A DNA stretch of 64,000 bases from Brachionus rotundiformis (GCA_016802295.1 JAESIW010000118.1:1143928-1207927); one strand, 5' to 3'. Shown: positions 23,510 to 33,804, counted from the first letter of the stretch. Numbers and translations are program-made. The notes: generated by a model not told the origin, from the sequence alone.

Positions 23510-24791
23510 TAAGCTTATTAAAGGCCAAAAATGTGACATTAAAATAATCTCGATGTAAATCATTATCTCATGTACTTTATAATTATTTTAAAATTTTATA
23601 TTTTTAATTACCGGTTTGTGAATTTAGTGAACCAGACACATAAACATAATTTAATGAAAGTAATTTAGTTGAAATTAATTTGTAATCAATTAAATAAATT
23701 TTCATGCACAAAATTAATTAACTTTTTTGTTTCTATTTTACACATTAATACATTTATTTTAAACATATTATTAATTCTTTTAAATGAATTTAAATTTGAT
23801 ATATAGAAAATTAGCAATAAATAGAATTATAAATTATTCATTTTTTTAAATAATCACTTAAATTTATTGATTAATTTTTTTTTCATATTTGATGAAAAAT
23901 CAAAATTAAAAAACCTAAACAAAATCATAATTTAATTAAAGATAATTTTTTCTAATATTTTTAATTGATTTTTTTTTCAAGAATAATTATACATCTTTGT
24001 TGGGTGACACTTTGAGCAAGATTGAAAACAAATATTATTTATAATTATTTTAAATATTAAAAAAAAAACACAAAAACCTTTTTTTTTAATTAGGACTAAT
24101 TAGTTTTTCCTTTTGCTTAAATTTGAGTAAGTCGGTTGTCAATAAAATGATTGCCTCTGCAACCGAAAAAAATCAGGATTATCATTAAGGCTTCGAAATC
24201 AAAGCAAACAGTTCAAAAAAACATTCGAATAATTCTCATTTTTACTTTTTATCTAAAATAAAATTTATTATAAAAATCATTTTTCAAAGTCATAAATCAT
24301 TCCGTGAGAAAATTAATCATATATTTTAAGAAAATATTAAATTTTTAGATATTCCCTATATAAAAAGAAACAACTGACAGTTTTTACTAATTCTACATTG
24401 AGACTTAATTTAATAATTTTAATCATATTTAAAAATTTATATGAAAAAAAATAAATTTTGTTTAGCTATGTGTAATGAATTAATGCTACAAAATTCAAAT
24501 ACCTAACATAATAAAGTTTAAAATAATTATCTAAAACAATTTTTTTTTTATTTGGCGCTTTTCCCTCCTAAGTCTTGGTCAATGGTGGTTTAATTTTGGT
24601 AAATAATTAAATTAAATTAAATATTCTTGACTATTGAAAGGACTCTAAAGCTTAATTTAGCTAATTATCTTGTTTATTAGGTATACACAGTGTCATTAAC
24701 AACTTAATTTTAGGACTTAAGTTGTCATGATTTTAGGGAAAAAAAATAAAATATAATTTTATTTTTATTTTCTAATTAAAATAAATTAAAC
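23510..24791. other. SVOP 3' flank and upstream region of the BAF-domain gene
   Basis: AT-rich, with no coding sequence that I can support. An AATAAA signal lies at 23693-23698, 184 bp past the SVOP stop. Confidence 0.55.
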
Positions 24792-25769
24792 ATGAATGGT
24801 AAAGAGGTTCGTTTTAATAAAAGAGCTGGACGCAATAATCTGTCTAATGAGCAAACACCGTGTAGTGTATTTACCAAAAACTACTACGGTAGCCGTAGTC
24901 GTAGCTCTAGCTCAAAAAAATTTCCCACGCCAGATTTTCCAACACCAAGTACTAGCAAAACGAACAAGAATTTAACTCTTGTCAACTCATTTGACATCTT
25001 GAGACCAGAGCGACCAAAGCATCAGTCAAGTCCCGATGAGGTGAGCGAATGCGATTACGAGGAGTACGATCCGAGCGAGGAAACATTGGACTCGCAGTCG
25101 GACGATGGATCCTCGAGCATTCGAAATTGTATGCTCCAAGTGGACGAGAGCTGCAATAAGATAATCACTGGCCGGGACTTGATTAGCATGTTCTACTCAT
25201 TTTCCGAGTGGTTCAATGGCTTAAAGGACTCTTTAATGACCTCAACTCCGAATTCTGTTCAAGCGCCAAGCAAGCGTGGCCCTAGCAGTCAGCGCTCCAA
25301 TTCTTGCCCACCAAGAAGTAAGATATTTTATGACAGTGTTGAAAAAGTGACTGGAGACTTGACCAAAGACAAAACTCTCCGGCTAAGATATGATCCAGGT
25401 GACCAAGCAAAGCCCTGGAACGAGTCAGACATTTGTAAATTAAAAAAATTTGTCACTTTTATAGATAAAAAGTGCCATTTTTATGACAAATTAGACATTA
25501 TTCCAGGTATAGGTAGCGCATATTGTGACAGGCTTAAGGAGTTTATACCAAATGTTGGAACTTTGCTAGAATTATTCATGAGTGTTGATGAGATGACATT
25601 TAAAGCATTGCTTAAGTGTTATTCGAGAATGAAAAACACGGATATAAATTATGTGTTTACATCATGTAAAAAGTACCTTAAAAAATATGGCTTTACATTT
25701 GGTGATGTTGTTGTTAAATCTTCAAATAATTGCTCAAAAGCACATTTACCAAAGAGAATATTTATTTAG
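24792..25769 (+). CDS. protein with disordered N-terminus and BAF-like C-terminal domain
   Basis: A single-exon frame of 325 residues. Residues 1-215 are low-complexity and polar, with Ser/Arg-rich (GSRSRSSSSKK) and acidic (ECDYEEYDPSEE) stretches. Residues about 225-300 look like a barrier-to-autointegration factor (BANF) fold: a helix-hairpin-helix LDIIPGIGSAYCDRL; a middle helix pair (VGTLLELFMSVDEMTFKALL) resembling the BAF GQFLVL...FREWLK region; and a last helix FTSCKKYLKKYGF like BAF CFGCLREWC. BAF bridges DNA and binds LEM-domain and lamin partners at the nuclear envelope. Normal BAF has about 89 residues and no N-terminal extension, so this is an unusual architecture. Similarity was judged by eye and is modest; a general HhH DNA-binding domain is the main alternative. 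Stop to next start is 87 bp. Confidence 0.7.
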   Translation: MNGKEVRFNKRAGRNNLSNEQTPCSVFTKNYYGSRSRSSSSKKFPTPDFPTPSTSKTNKNLTLVNSFDILRPERPKHQSSPDEVSECDYEEYDPSEETLDSQSDDGSSSIRNCMLQVDESCNKIITGRDLISMFYSFSEWFNGLKDSLMTSTPNSVQAPSKRGPSSQRSNSCPPRSKIFYDSVEKVTGDLTKDKTLRLRYDPGDQAKPWNESDICKLKKFVTFIDKKCHFYDKLDIIPGIGSAYCDRLKEFIPNVGTLLELFMSVDEMTFKALLKCYSRMKNTDINYVFTSCKKYLKKYGFTFGDVVVKSSNNCSKAHLPKRIFI

Positions 25770-25813
25770 CATAATTTAATTAAGATTAATTAGTTAAAAT
25801 AAAAAGTTGTTCA

Positions 25814-25819
25814 AATAAA
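25814..25819 (+). terminator. AATAAA signal between the BAF-domain gene and MRPS18B
   Basis: AATAAA is followed by a T-rich tract, then an acceptor-like TTGTTTAG at 25841-25848 just before the next ATG. This order (poly(A) signal, short gap, 3' splice site, ATG) is what trans-spliced gene clusters show. Confidence 0.5.
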
Positions 25820-25855
25820 TATTTTTTGTTAATTTATGTTTTGTTTAGATTTAAA

Positions 25856-26820
25856 ATGAGCGGTTTGCTTAAATTTAGCTTTAATGCTTGCCGCTTTGGC
25901 AACCAAATAGTGAGAGGCTACGCGGCCAAAAAGCCGCCAGCATTGACCGAAGCGCAAATACAATTCCAAAAGCACACTGCCGAGCTGGGCTTCAGAGAGC
26001 GCACTTCCATCCGTGGCACCTTGTACGAATTCAAAGATGTCGAAACAAGCATTGAATACATGAAGAGTGAAGGTTGGTAAAAAGTTACATAAAATATGCA
26101 TTTAGTCGAATTAACTGCTTTAAGTCTCTTAGTTAATAGCTTCCAATTAATCTAATTTTAGATTTTATTTTTCTCTTTTGTTTAAGCATTCCATAAAGCC
26201 TATGGAGATAAAAATATTTGGGAATGGTACATACGTAACTTTAAAGGCCGCTTTCCCAAGTCTTACACCCGCAAGCAGTGTATTGTAAGCAAGTTTCTTG
26301 GCAAAAATGAACTTAATTAAAATTGATTAAAAAGGGAGGCGGAAGATACATAACTGGAAATCCGTGTCCAATATGCAGAGACCCGTATCTAGTGGTCAAT
26401 TATAAAGTAATGCTTGTTGGTTGTTGAAGGCTGGACATGTTAGAATTTATTTTTTTAGAATTTAGATCTACTGAGGCATTTTGTGAGTCCAGACACTGGC
26501 AATCTGTATCCAACTAGTCGCACAAGTATAAATTGGTATTCAAAAATTTGCCAAATTATCTAATTATTGGTTTAGATGTGTGCCGCAAGCAACAGGAGAA
26601 CTTGGAAATCGCCTATGCAAAAGCGTGTGACCATGGACTTATTGACCATCCAGTGCCGCATCGCCATTACGATTACAGCATCTATTATCCAGAATTGAAG
26701 CAGGCGAGTGGCGAGCAAAAGCCGTCTGTTTTGCTTGGTGTTATTCTTGGCGCCAATCGAAAGTCAATCAACAACATTTATGACCAACTTACAGAAGAAG
26801 ACATAATTTTAAAAAAATAA
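25856..26820 (+). CDS. MRPS18B: mitochondrial small-subunit ribosomal protein S18B (mS40)
   Basis: Five exons: 25856-26072, 26187-26284, 26335-26406, 26459-26525 and 26576-26820, with introns of 50-114 bp and consistent phases, give 232 residues. An N-terminal basic, mitochondrial-targeting-like segment with NQIVRGYAAKKP precedes the S18 core: YIRNFKGRFP, SYTRKQC, GNPCPICRDPYLVVNYKN, LLRHFVSPDTG, VCRKQQENLEIAYAKACDHG and the HYDYSIYYPEL end. The GNPCPICRD motif and the DHGL segment are characteristic of the S18B branch of the three metazoan mitochondrial S18 paralogues. It is a structural part of the mitoribosome small subunit. A short C-terminal extension (GVILGANRKSI) is less conserved. It lies 87 bp after the upstream gene and 138 bp before VAT-1, same strand. 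Confidence 0.93.
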
Positions 26821-26827
26821 ATAATTA

Positions 26828-26833
26828 AATAAA
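26828..26833 (+). terminator. AATAAA polyadenylation signal of MRPS18B
   Basis: AATAAA begins eight bases after the stop codon, the only good candidate before VAT-1. Confidence 0.45.
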
Positions 26834-26958
26834 ATTTTTTGCTATCTAACTTATTTAATTAATTAATCAATCATTTTAAAAAAATATATGAATGGTTGTC
26901 ATGAACCATGTGATTTTTTAAGCTAAAAATTTAATAATTATAAATTTTTGATTAGAAA

Positions 26959-28308
26959 ATGTCTGACAAAATAAAAGCCATTGTTCTGACTTCGACTAAT
27001 GGAAGCAGTGACTTTTCCAATTTGCAAATTAAAGAGGAAAATTATCCAAAAATTGAAAAAGATGACCAAGTTATTGTGCGTGTTAAGGCTGCTGGTTTAA
27101 ACTTTGCCGAATTGATGCAGAGACAAGGTTTATATAAGCCAGCACCAAAGACGCCTTATACGCCTGGTTTTGAAGCAGCGGGTGTGGTAGAGGAAATAGG
27201 CGCTGGAGTCACCGATCTTCAAGTAAATGATCGGGTTATTGTGTTTAATGGAAATGGCATGTGGAAAGAAGTAGTTTGCCTATCGAGATCTAATTTGATC
27301 AAAATGCATGAATCAATGTCGTTTGAGGACGGAGCTGCTCTCTTGGTCAATTATCTAACAGCCTACCAAATATTGTTTCGAATTGTGAACATCAAACCAG
27401 GAGATAAAGTACTGATTCATATGGCTGCCGGTGGTGTCGGCTTTGCCGCCACTCAGCTTTGTAAGACAGTCCAGGATGTTATAGTTATTGGAACTGCATC
27501 AGCTGCCAAGCATGACGCAATAAAACAAAATGGTGTAACACATTGTATCGACTATACAAAAGAAGACTATGCTCAAGAGGTTAAAAAGCTGTTTCCGCTT
27601 GGTATTGATGTTGTAATGGATCCATTGAATGGAGAAAATGCCATTAAAGGATACGATTTGCTTAGACCATTTGGAAAGATATGTCACTATGGAGCTGCTA
27701 GCATTACTTCAGAGAGTCGCTCGTTTGTCAATTTATTCAAGACTTGGTGGAAATGTCTATCTGTTACTTCATTGGAAATAATCAATCACAATAAGAGTAT
27801 GAGTGGATATCATTTGGGATATTTGATGGACAATCCGGCTTGTGTTGAGGAAATGTCTAAAGATATTTCGAAATTATTGGAATTGTACCAAAATGGTCAC
27901 ATAAAAATACAGCAAGATTCTGTTTTTGCTTTTGGCAAAATTGGCGAAGCCATGAAGAGAATGCACTCGAGAAAAAATGTTGGAAAGATAATACTTAAGC
28001 CCGATAGTGAGGTGATTAATGTAGAAGAATTGGCAGCAAATGTAGAGCAGGTAAAAGTATCCACTGAAGAAAAGGTAGAACAAAATGCTCCCGAGCCAAG
28101 TAAAGAAGCTGAAAAACAAGCTGAACCAGAAGGAGTCAGAGGCGACAGTTCTGAAACACAGCCAGAGCCTATTCAATGTGAACCCATTGAGCATGAAACA
28201 TCTAATTTGGAGACCAATGTTGATGATTCAAAACAAAAAGACTTAAGCGAACCAACAAGTGAACAATTAATTGAACATCAACCATCATCTGACCAAAATG
28301 GTGAATAG
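26959..28308 (+). CDS. VAT1: VAT-1-like quinone oxidoreductase family protein (synaptic vesicle membrane protein VAT-1 homologue)
   Basis: A single exon of 449 residues. Residues 1-345 form a zinc-lacking medium-chain dehydrogenase/reductase: a GroES-like part with VRVKAAGLNFAELMQRQGLY and TPGFEAAGVVEEIG; the NADPH-binding AAGGVGFAATQL (156-167); the ID-containing GIDVVMDPLNG; and the VAT-1-type GKICHYGAAS and GKIILKP segments. The SFVNLFKTWWK insert also fits VAT-1. A glutamate-rich, low-complexity tail of about 100 residues follows (351-449); vertebrate VAT1L and VAT1 have shorter, different tails. VAT-1 is an ATPase-associated/quinone reductase-like protein found on synaptic vesicles and mitochondria; its reaction in vivo is unclear. 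An acceptor-like GATTAG ends three bases before the ATG. Confidence 0.9.
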   Translation: MSDKIKAIVLTSTNGSSDFSNLQIKEENYPKIEKDDQVIVRVKAAGLNFAELMQRQGLYKPAPKTPYTPGFEAAGVVEEIGAGVTDLQVNDRVIVFNGNGMWKEVVCLSRSNLIKMHESMSFEDGAALLVNYLTAYQILFRIVNIKPGDKVLIHMAAGGVGFAATQLCKTVQDVIVIGTASAAKHDAIKQNGVTHCIDYTKEDYAQEVKKLFPLGIDVVMDPLNGENAIKGYDLLRPFGKICHYGAASITSESRSFVNLFKTWWKCLSVTSLEIINHNKSMSGYHLGYLMDNPACVEEMSKDISKLLELYQNGHIKIQQDSVFAFGKIGEAMKRMHSRKNVGKIILKPDSEVINVEELAANVEQVKVSTEEKVEQNAPEPSKEAEKQAEPEGVRGDSSETQPEPIQCEPIEHETSNLETNVDDSKQKDLSEPTSEQLIEHQPSSDQNGE

Positions 28309-28516
28309 AACAAACAAAAGCAAAGTCAAATGAGAATAGATGAAAATGTTTAACATTTTGTTTAGTTAAATAATTAGATTTTAGTTTTTTTATATTGTTT
28401 TGGTTATATTTGTTATCTTTTTTTAGTCTTTCATGTTACACATGTTATAGTCATACAGAAGCATTTTAATCTAAAATACATCTTTTAAACTTATAATTTT
28501 AATCTGATTTAACTTA

Positions 28517-28522
28517 AATAAA
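28517..28522 (+). terminator. AATAAA polyadenylation signal of VAT1
   Basis: AATAAA about 210 bp after the VAT-1 stop. Confidence 0.4.
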
Positions 28523-28734
28523 ATATTTAAAAAGAAATTTATTGATTCAGTTTATTATCATTTGTTAATGTTAAATATTCCATTTTGGATGGTGTTTAAA
28601 GGTTTTATTTTTTTTGAACAAGAGACATAATAATTTTCCTTTTGTCATCAAATTAGTTAGACATATTCAATAGATTTTTTGCATCAAGAATTAAAGAATG
28701 TGGTGGGGCTGTCCAAACCGAGCACTTAAATGAT

Positions 28735-28850
28735 CACATCAAGGGATACGTAAAATGGCATGACCACCAGTAACATGAAGTGACTTTTATGGAAAACAAG
28801 AGTAATGACCATATGATCCACAAAGAGCAAATAAAAAAAAAACTCTACTG
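28735..28850 (+). mobile_element. LINE 3'-end fragment (+)
   Basis: CACATCAAGGGATACG and ACCACCAGTAACATGAAGTG, then GAGTAATGACCATATGATCC, align in order with the 3' end of the LINE at 33.8-35.1 kb (CACCTCAAAGG, ACCAGCAGTAACATGGAGG, AGTAATGACTTAATCACAAG). Only the last ~110 bp survive, followed by an A-rich tail. Confidence 0.6.
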
Positions 28851-29261
28851 AGTTAAAAGTCTTTCAGATTATTAAGGAAATAAAAATTATGTAATTGACA
28901 TTTTCAATATATCAATTATATTTAACAACACAATATTTAATTCTTGAATATATTATACTTGGCTCAAATTTAATATTTTTTTTTGGTTTTAGTTAAATTC
29001 ATTTTAAAGCAGCATTATCACGGTACAGATCAATAGATCAATAGCTCGGACTGGGGCTTTCACCATCAAATAGATAAAAAAATAAATAAAATGAAAATGA
29101 AAAAGGTTATAAACCTTTATTTTCTAATTGAGCCGGATCTGTTAAGATCTGGTGACGAGTGACTTATAACCAAAAACAATAAAAAGAAATAATATTAGTT
29201 AGTTTAATATCTAATGACCACTTGTTTCCAAACAAACATTTTTTTTCTTATACACTCCTTG
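28851..29261. other. spacer between two opposed LINE tails
   Basis: AT-rich, with a small GC-richer patch (about 29030-29160) that resembles nothing I know. No gene. Confidence 0.4.
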
Positions 29262-29581
29262 TAGAGCATATGGTCATTACATTTGGGTGACCTCAATGTT
29301 ATTGCTGGTCGTTCTACCTTTGTGGCGTCCATTATAGAGCTTTTTTTGGTATTCGAATTCTTTTCATTCTAAGTACATGTCCAAGTCACCGCATTCTTAT
29401 TTTCTTGATACATTGACTCATTGGCCCTGACTTGGTTCTTCTGCTTAGCTCATCATTGTGCTATGTTAAGGGCAGTGAACTTCAAGAATTCTTCTCAGAC
29501 TACCAGTGTGAAAGGTGTCAAGGTTTTTTCTATCTAACTCATACACTTCCCAGCATTCATTTCCGCACATCAGTGTAGCAA
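29262..29581 (-). mobile_element. LINE reverse transcriptase C-terminal relic (-)
   Basis: On the minus strand, TLMCGNECWEVYELDRKNLD and TFHTGSLRRILE match the block ATLMYGSECWEMSESDRKSL and TFHIGSLRRILG of the plus-strand LINE at 34.7-34.9 kb. It continues through a decayed GHV-like segment to GRTTSNN(I)EV and the same 3' end. Stops and frameshifts are frequent. This shows that at least two divergent copies of one LINE family are present. Confidence 0.75.
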
Positions 29582-30661
29582 TAAATAATGTATTTCAAAA
29601 ATATAAATATTAAAGAAAATTATTAGCCTAGCTTCTATTTTACAGGTAAAAAATAGCATTAGATCATGATGTTTTAGTTTAATTGAAGCAGAGAGTTATA
29701 GGTTACGCATTTTTTTTTAATTGTAGCAATAATATGAAATATGTTTTATTTTTTGTACAAAGAGTAGTATTGCCGTAGCATACAAACAGTATTTTGCAAA
29801 AGTCTAGAAATTAATTATTTTATTTTGATGAATTTTACAAAATTTTGAGTTAAAAAAAAAATTTAAAAAATTAACTTGTATAATTTTTTGTTCTCTAAAA
29901 TTTGATATATCACACTCAAAAATGTGACTAAATTTTAAAAATTTACAATCAAAAAACTTTTATTTTTTAATAATCAAAATTGACTTTGTTTGGTCCAAAT
30001 GTCAAAATAATCTCATAAATCCTGGAAGCTGAGTAAAAAAACTTTTTTGGATCTTGGAGTTGTTATAATCCACTTTGTATAAGCCTGTTCCCTAGTCATA
30101 TGTATTCAGGAACTTAAAAGAGAAAGAATTATTTTTGGGTAGCTCTTTATTCGGAGTCTGCTAATGTTAGAAAATTTAGTCCTTTTATAATAATTAAGAC
30201 TAAATGCAGAAAATTGCATTCTTTTAAACAGACCAAGGATAAATTGTTACTGAAATGCAGGCAAGTTTTTTTGTATTAGAGGAAATAGCGCAAAAAACAC
30301 TGTGTACACATGCAGGAAATTCTATGGGTAGATGTGTGTGCATGCACTTGCATGTGGAATTTAAAATTTAGTCACGTGACTGACTGAGTGTGCGCAATAT
30401 TTGCATAATGCACGAGCAAAATTTCGACACCATGTTTAACAATTATCAATCATAAGAGCCCATTGAAATTATGCTTTATTTCATTCATACACTAAAAAAT
30501 CTTTGTAAATAAAAATATATATCTCACATCTTAGCTATAATGATATAGTTATACATATACATTTATATATTTAAACAACAACATACACATCTAGTGGTTT
30601 CTAGCAAAAATCATAAATTCAAAAGAGAAAATTATTTTTTCAGATTTAAACCAAAGTGAAA
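29582..30661. other. upstream region of DDX39B
   Basis: No coding exon. A polypyrimidine-CAG (ATTATTTTTTCAG, ending at 30643) sits 18 bp before the DDX39B ATG, consistent with a 5' UTR intron or a trans-splice acceptor. Confidence 0.5.
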
Positions 30662-31930
30662 ATGGCCGACGAAGAATTACTTGACTACGAGGAGGAAGAG
30701 CAGCCGCAAGAAACCCAGACTCAAAATGGGGCCAAAGGCAAAAAAGACATCAAGGGCACCTATGTGTCCATTCACTCGTCCGGGTTCAAGGACTTTCTTC
30801 TAAAGCCGGAGCTCTTGCGGGCCATTATGGACTGTGGCTTTGAGCATCCATCTGAAGTGCAGCACGAGTGCATTCCGCAAGCCATTCTCAGCATGGACGT
30901 CATATGCCAGGCCAAATCAGGCATGGGCAAGACAGCAGTGTTTGTTTTGGCCACACTGCAGCAATTGGAGCCCGTAGACGGCCAAGTGAGTGTGCTAGTT
31001 ATGTGTCACACAAGAGAGCTTGCCTTTCAGATATCCAAAGAGTACGAGCGATTCTGCAAGTACATGCCTACTGTTAAAGTGGGCGTATTCTTTGGCGGAG
31101 TTGGCATCAAAAAAGATGAAGAAACTCTGAAAAAAAATTGTCCACACATTGTTGTAGGCACGCCTGGTCGTGTGCTAGCCTTGGCCAGAGCCGGCATACT
31201 CAACCTCAAGCACATAAAGCACTTTGTTTTGGACGAGTGCGACAAAATGTTGGAACAACTGGACATGAGGGCTGACGTGCAGGAGATATTCAAGATGACA
31301 CCGCATGACAAACAGGTGATGATGTTCAGTGCCACGTTGAGCAAAGAAATAAGACCGGTGTGCAAAAAGTTCATGCAAGATCCAATGGAGGTGTATGTAG
31401 ATGACGAGACCAAGCTTACACTGCACGGTCTCAGACAGCACTATGTCAAGTTGACTGAGAGCGAAAAGAACAAAAAGCTACTTGATTTACTCGACGCGCT
31501 CGAGTTTAACCAAGTGGTCATATTTGTCAAGTCTGTGCAAAGATGCATGGCCTTGGCTCAGCTCTTGGTCGAGCAGAACTTCCCGGCCATTGCCATACAC
31601 AGAACAATGCCGCAAGAAGAGCGTCTATCCAGGTACCAGCAGTTCAAAAACTTTCAAAAGCGAATCCTGGTCGCTACCAACCTGTTCGGCAGAGGCATGG
31701 ACATCGAGAGAGTGAACATTGTGTTCAATTATGACATGCCCGAGGACTCGGACACTTATTTGCATCGAGTGGCTCGCGCTGGCCGCTTCGGCACCAAAGG
31801 TCTTGCCATCACTTTTGTCTCGGACGAAAATGATGTCAGAATACTGAACCAAATACAAGAAAGATTTGTAGTTAATATAACTGAATTGCCTGACGAAATA
31901 GACATATCCACTTACATTGAGTCCAAATAG
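30662..31930 (+). CDS. DDX39B: DEAD-box RNA helicase UAP56/DDX39B
   Basis: A single exon of 422 residues (human 428). The DECD variant of motif II at 191-194, rather than DEAD, is diagnostic for the UAP56/Sub2 subfamily. Other motifs: Q-motif region (about 47-71), motif I AKSGMGKT (84-91), TPGR (167-170), SAT (223-225), motif IV VIFVKS, RGMD and HRVARAGRFG (motif VI). UAP56 is needed for spliceosome assembly and loads the TREX mRNA-export complex. The N-terminus MADEELLDYEEEE and the end DISTYIE match orthologues, which fixes the start at 30662 rather than the in-frame GTG just upstream. No truncation or odd residue is seen. Confidence 0.97.
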   Translation: MADEELLDYEEEEQPQETQTQNGAKGKKDIKGTYVSIHSSGFKDFLLKPELLRAIMDCGFEHPSEVQHECIPQAILSMDVICQAKSGMGKTAVFVLATLQQLEPVDGQVSVLVMCHTRELAFQISKEYERFCKYMPTVKVGVFFGGVGIKKDEETLKKNCPHIVVGTPGRVLALARAGILNLKHIKHFVLDECDKMLEQLDMRADVQEIFKMTPHDKQVMMFSATLSKEIRPVCKKFMQDPMEVYVDDETKLTLHGLRQHYVKLTESEKNKKLLDLLDALEFNQVVIFVKSVQRCMALAQLLVEQNFPAIAIHRTMPQEERLSRYQQFKNFQKRILVATNLFGRGMDIERVNIVFNYDMPEDSDTYLHRVARAGRFGTKGLAITFVSDENDVRILNQIQERFVVNITELPDEIDISTYIESK

Positions 31931-32044
31931 GTCAATAACAATTGTCACTAATTGAATAGTAGCTTGAGAAGAAAAGATAAACTTAATTTTTGTGTTTATA
32001 TAATGTTTTTTTTTTTCTTGTTTCTGATTTAAACTCAGAAAGTT

Positions 32045-32050
32045 AATAAA
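32045..32050 (+). terminator. AATAAA polyadenylation signal of DDX39B
   Basis: AATAAA 114 bp after the stop codon. Confidence 0.45.
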
Positions 32051-32257
32051 TAATAATGTTGATTTTTCTCTTAATTATTTTTTTGTTATTTTTTTTTAAA
32101 CTTAATTAATAAATAAAATTTAATTTAAATATTAGTCAGGATTTTAAAGTGTAAATTTAAACTTATTATTATTAGTTAAATTAGTGCTTTTTAAAATGAA
32201 TTTTATAATTTATGAAATTCTTTTTGAAAAATAAAAGTAAATTAAGAAAAATGATAA

Positions 32258-33077
32258 AATAAATGACATTTTATTAATTAAGTAGTGTTTATTTTTATAT
32301 GAATTTCACACTTGGTTAATCTAAATACTTAAATCCAATGATGAAAATAAAAAAATTTTAATTAGAAAAATTAATGTAAGACTTGTTTGCGTCACCCTCC
32401 TCTTTGTTTCAACCGGGCTTGGGACCGGCTTTGGCAGAGTTATGACGGCGTCTTTCCCTAAGAAGCCAGTGGGACGTTCATCATAAACAGCGCCACTCAT
32501 CCGAGCACTCAAAATTGGCTGCGAACTCGGCAACTGTTTAGACTAGCTTGGAACCACAAACCAAGCGACTTCTCTCACTCAATTGAGATAAAGTCTTAAC
32601 TTAAGGCTTCCAAAGTTACGTACTATCTGCAGAGGGTCAGCTGTACAGCAGATTCTCGCTCCTTTCGGATTCTATACTGGGAGATGGTCGAAGCCAGCGG
32701 CGCCCTCATACGACAAGACTTGGACAAAGACCCGTAGGCCTATGTACCCGCCATACAGCTCTTCTGCAGACTACGTGAAAGACCACACACACACATACGA
32801 TGCATGTGGCTGCCACCACCCTCCTCTTTTTTCATCAGGGCTTGGGACCTGCGGATCGGCAGAGTTATGGTGACTGCTCTGAGTTCATTTTTTAAAACAA
32901 AATTTATTTTTCAAAATTTTTAATTGAAAAAATGAAATGATTTATTCCAAAAATGTCATCCTATTTATACCCCATTGGTCTACATGAGTCATAAGAACTA
33001 ATTTAGTTAATTTTAACTTAATTAATAAAAATAAAATGAATATAAAATAATTTTATTCTTAAAATGATGATGATGAT
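32258..33077 (+). repeat. dispersed repeat family, longest copy (copy 1)
   Basis: From about 32390 to 33077 this is nearly identical to copy 2 (38878-39580); from 32258 to about 32490 it matches copy 3 in inverse orientation (40976-41245). A GC-rich core contains two direct copies of a ~52 bp motif (32393-32444 and 32817-32869), each with CACCCTCCTCTTT, GGGCTTGGGACC and GGCAGAGTTATG. Its right end runs into an ATG microsatellite, as does copy 2, suggesting a retroelement-like 3' tail. It encodes no plausible protein. Confidence 0.85.
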
Positions 33078-33109
33078 TTATTTTAATTGTTCCATCCTGG
33101 ATGTCCTTT

Positions 33110-33270
33110 AAAAGATTATGTGATTTCCGCTCATTTCTCTCAAGTTGTATGTTTTGATTGCTTTCGACTGATTTTTTTCTAATTTTTCTGGTTCGACATG
33201 GATATCGTTATAGTTGCAAAATGGACATATTACATTACTGGTCTTTGGATGAAGTTATTTTTTGATCTAC
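33110..33270 (-). pseudogene. short CPFC-containing open frame, possible mobile element relic
   Basis: A minus-strand frame reads HPKTSNVICPFCNYNDIH and then VEPEKLEKNQSKAIKTYNLR before a stop. A CxxC pair in an otherwise AT-rich gene-free region suggests a zinc-finger piece of a decayed element. Family not identified. Confidence 0.25.
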
Positions 33271-33804
33271 TGGAGGCTTCCGAGTTTTTACCACCTATTG
33301 ATTTGATTTGATTATATTGAGCATATGACTTTTCTTTCTTTTATAATTTTAGCATATTCATTTAGCCTTAGTCCAGGATCAAATATATGCTTAGAAATTT
33401 CGGCTTTTTTTCCTCGGTTATTTTCTTACAATCATAATCTAAATTAAGCTCATGGCGTATTTTTATTAGATGAAATACAAATTCTGCATTGAACAATTAT
33501 TTTACTATTTAATTTTAATATTATATTAAATGATTGAAAAATTTTGTTTATTGTTAAAAAATTTCTAAGAAAATTAACTTTGAAATAAACCACATTTTGA
33601 CTAGGCTATTGAAAGCCAAAAAAGCCTGACGGCGTCGTTTAGGGATTCAGGTTGATTAGAATACGATAAAAATCTTATTTGTTTTATTTTTATTATAAAA
33701 AATTGTCCATATCTCGATTTATAAGACTTTTTGTTATCTAAAGAAGACTTTATTGATTATTGTTTCAATTATTAATTAATAACTAAATTTTTTTGGATGG
33801 ATAT

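Noticed and set aside
32321..32533. Minus-strand frame with VYDERPTGFLGKDAVITLPK, also seen at 40973-41100 (+)
   Set aside because: The shared peptide simply reflects the dispersed repeat; the frame is not kept in copy 2 beyond the repeat start and has no known domain.
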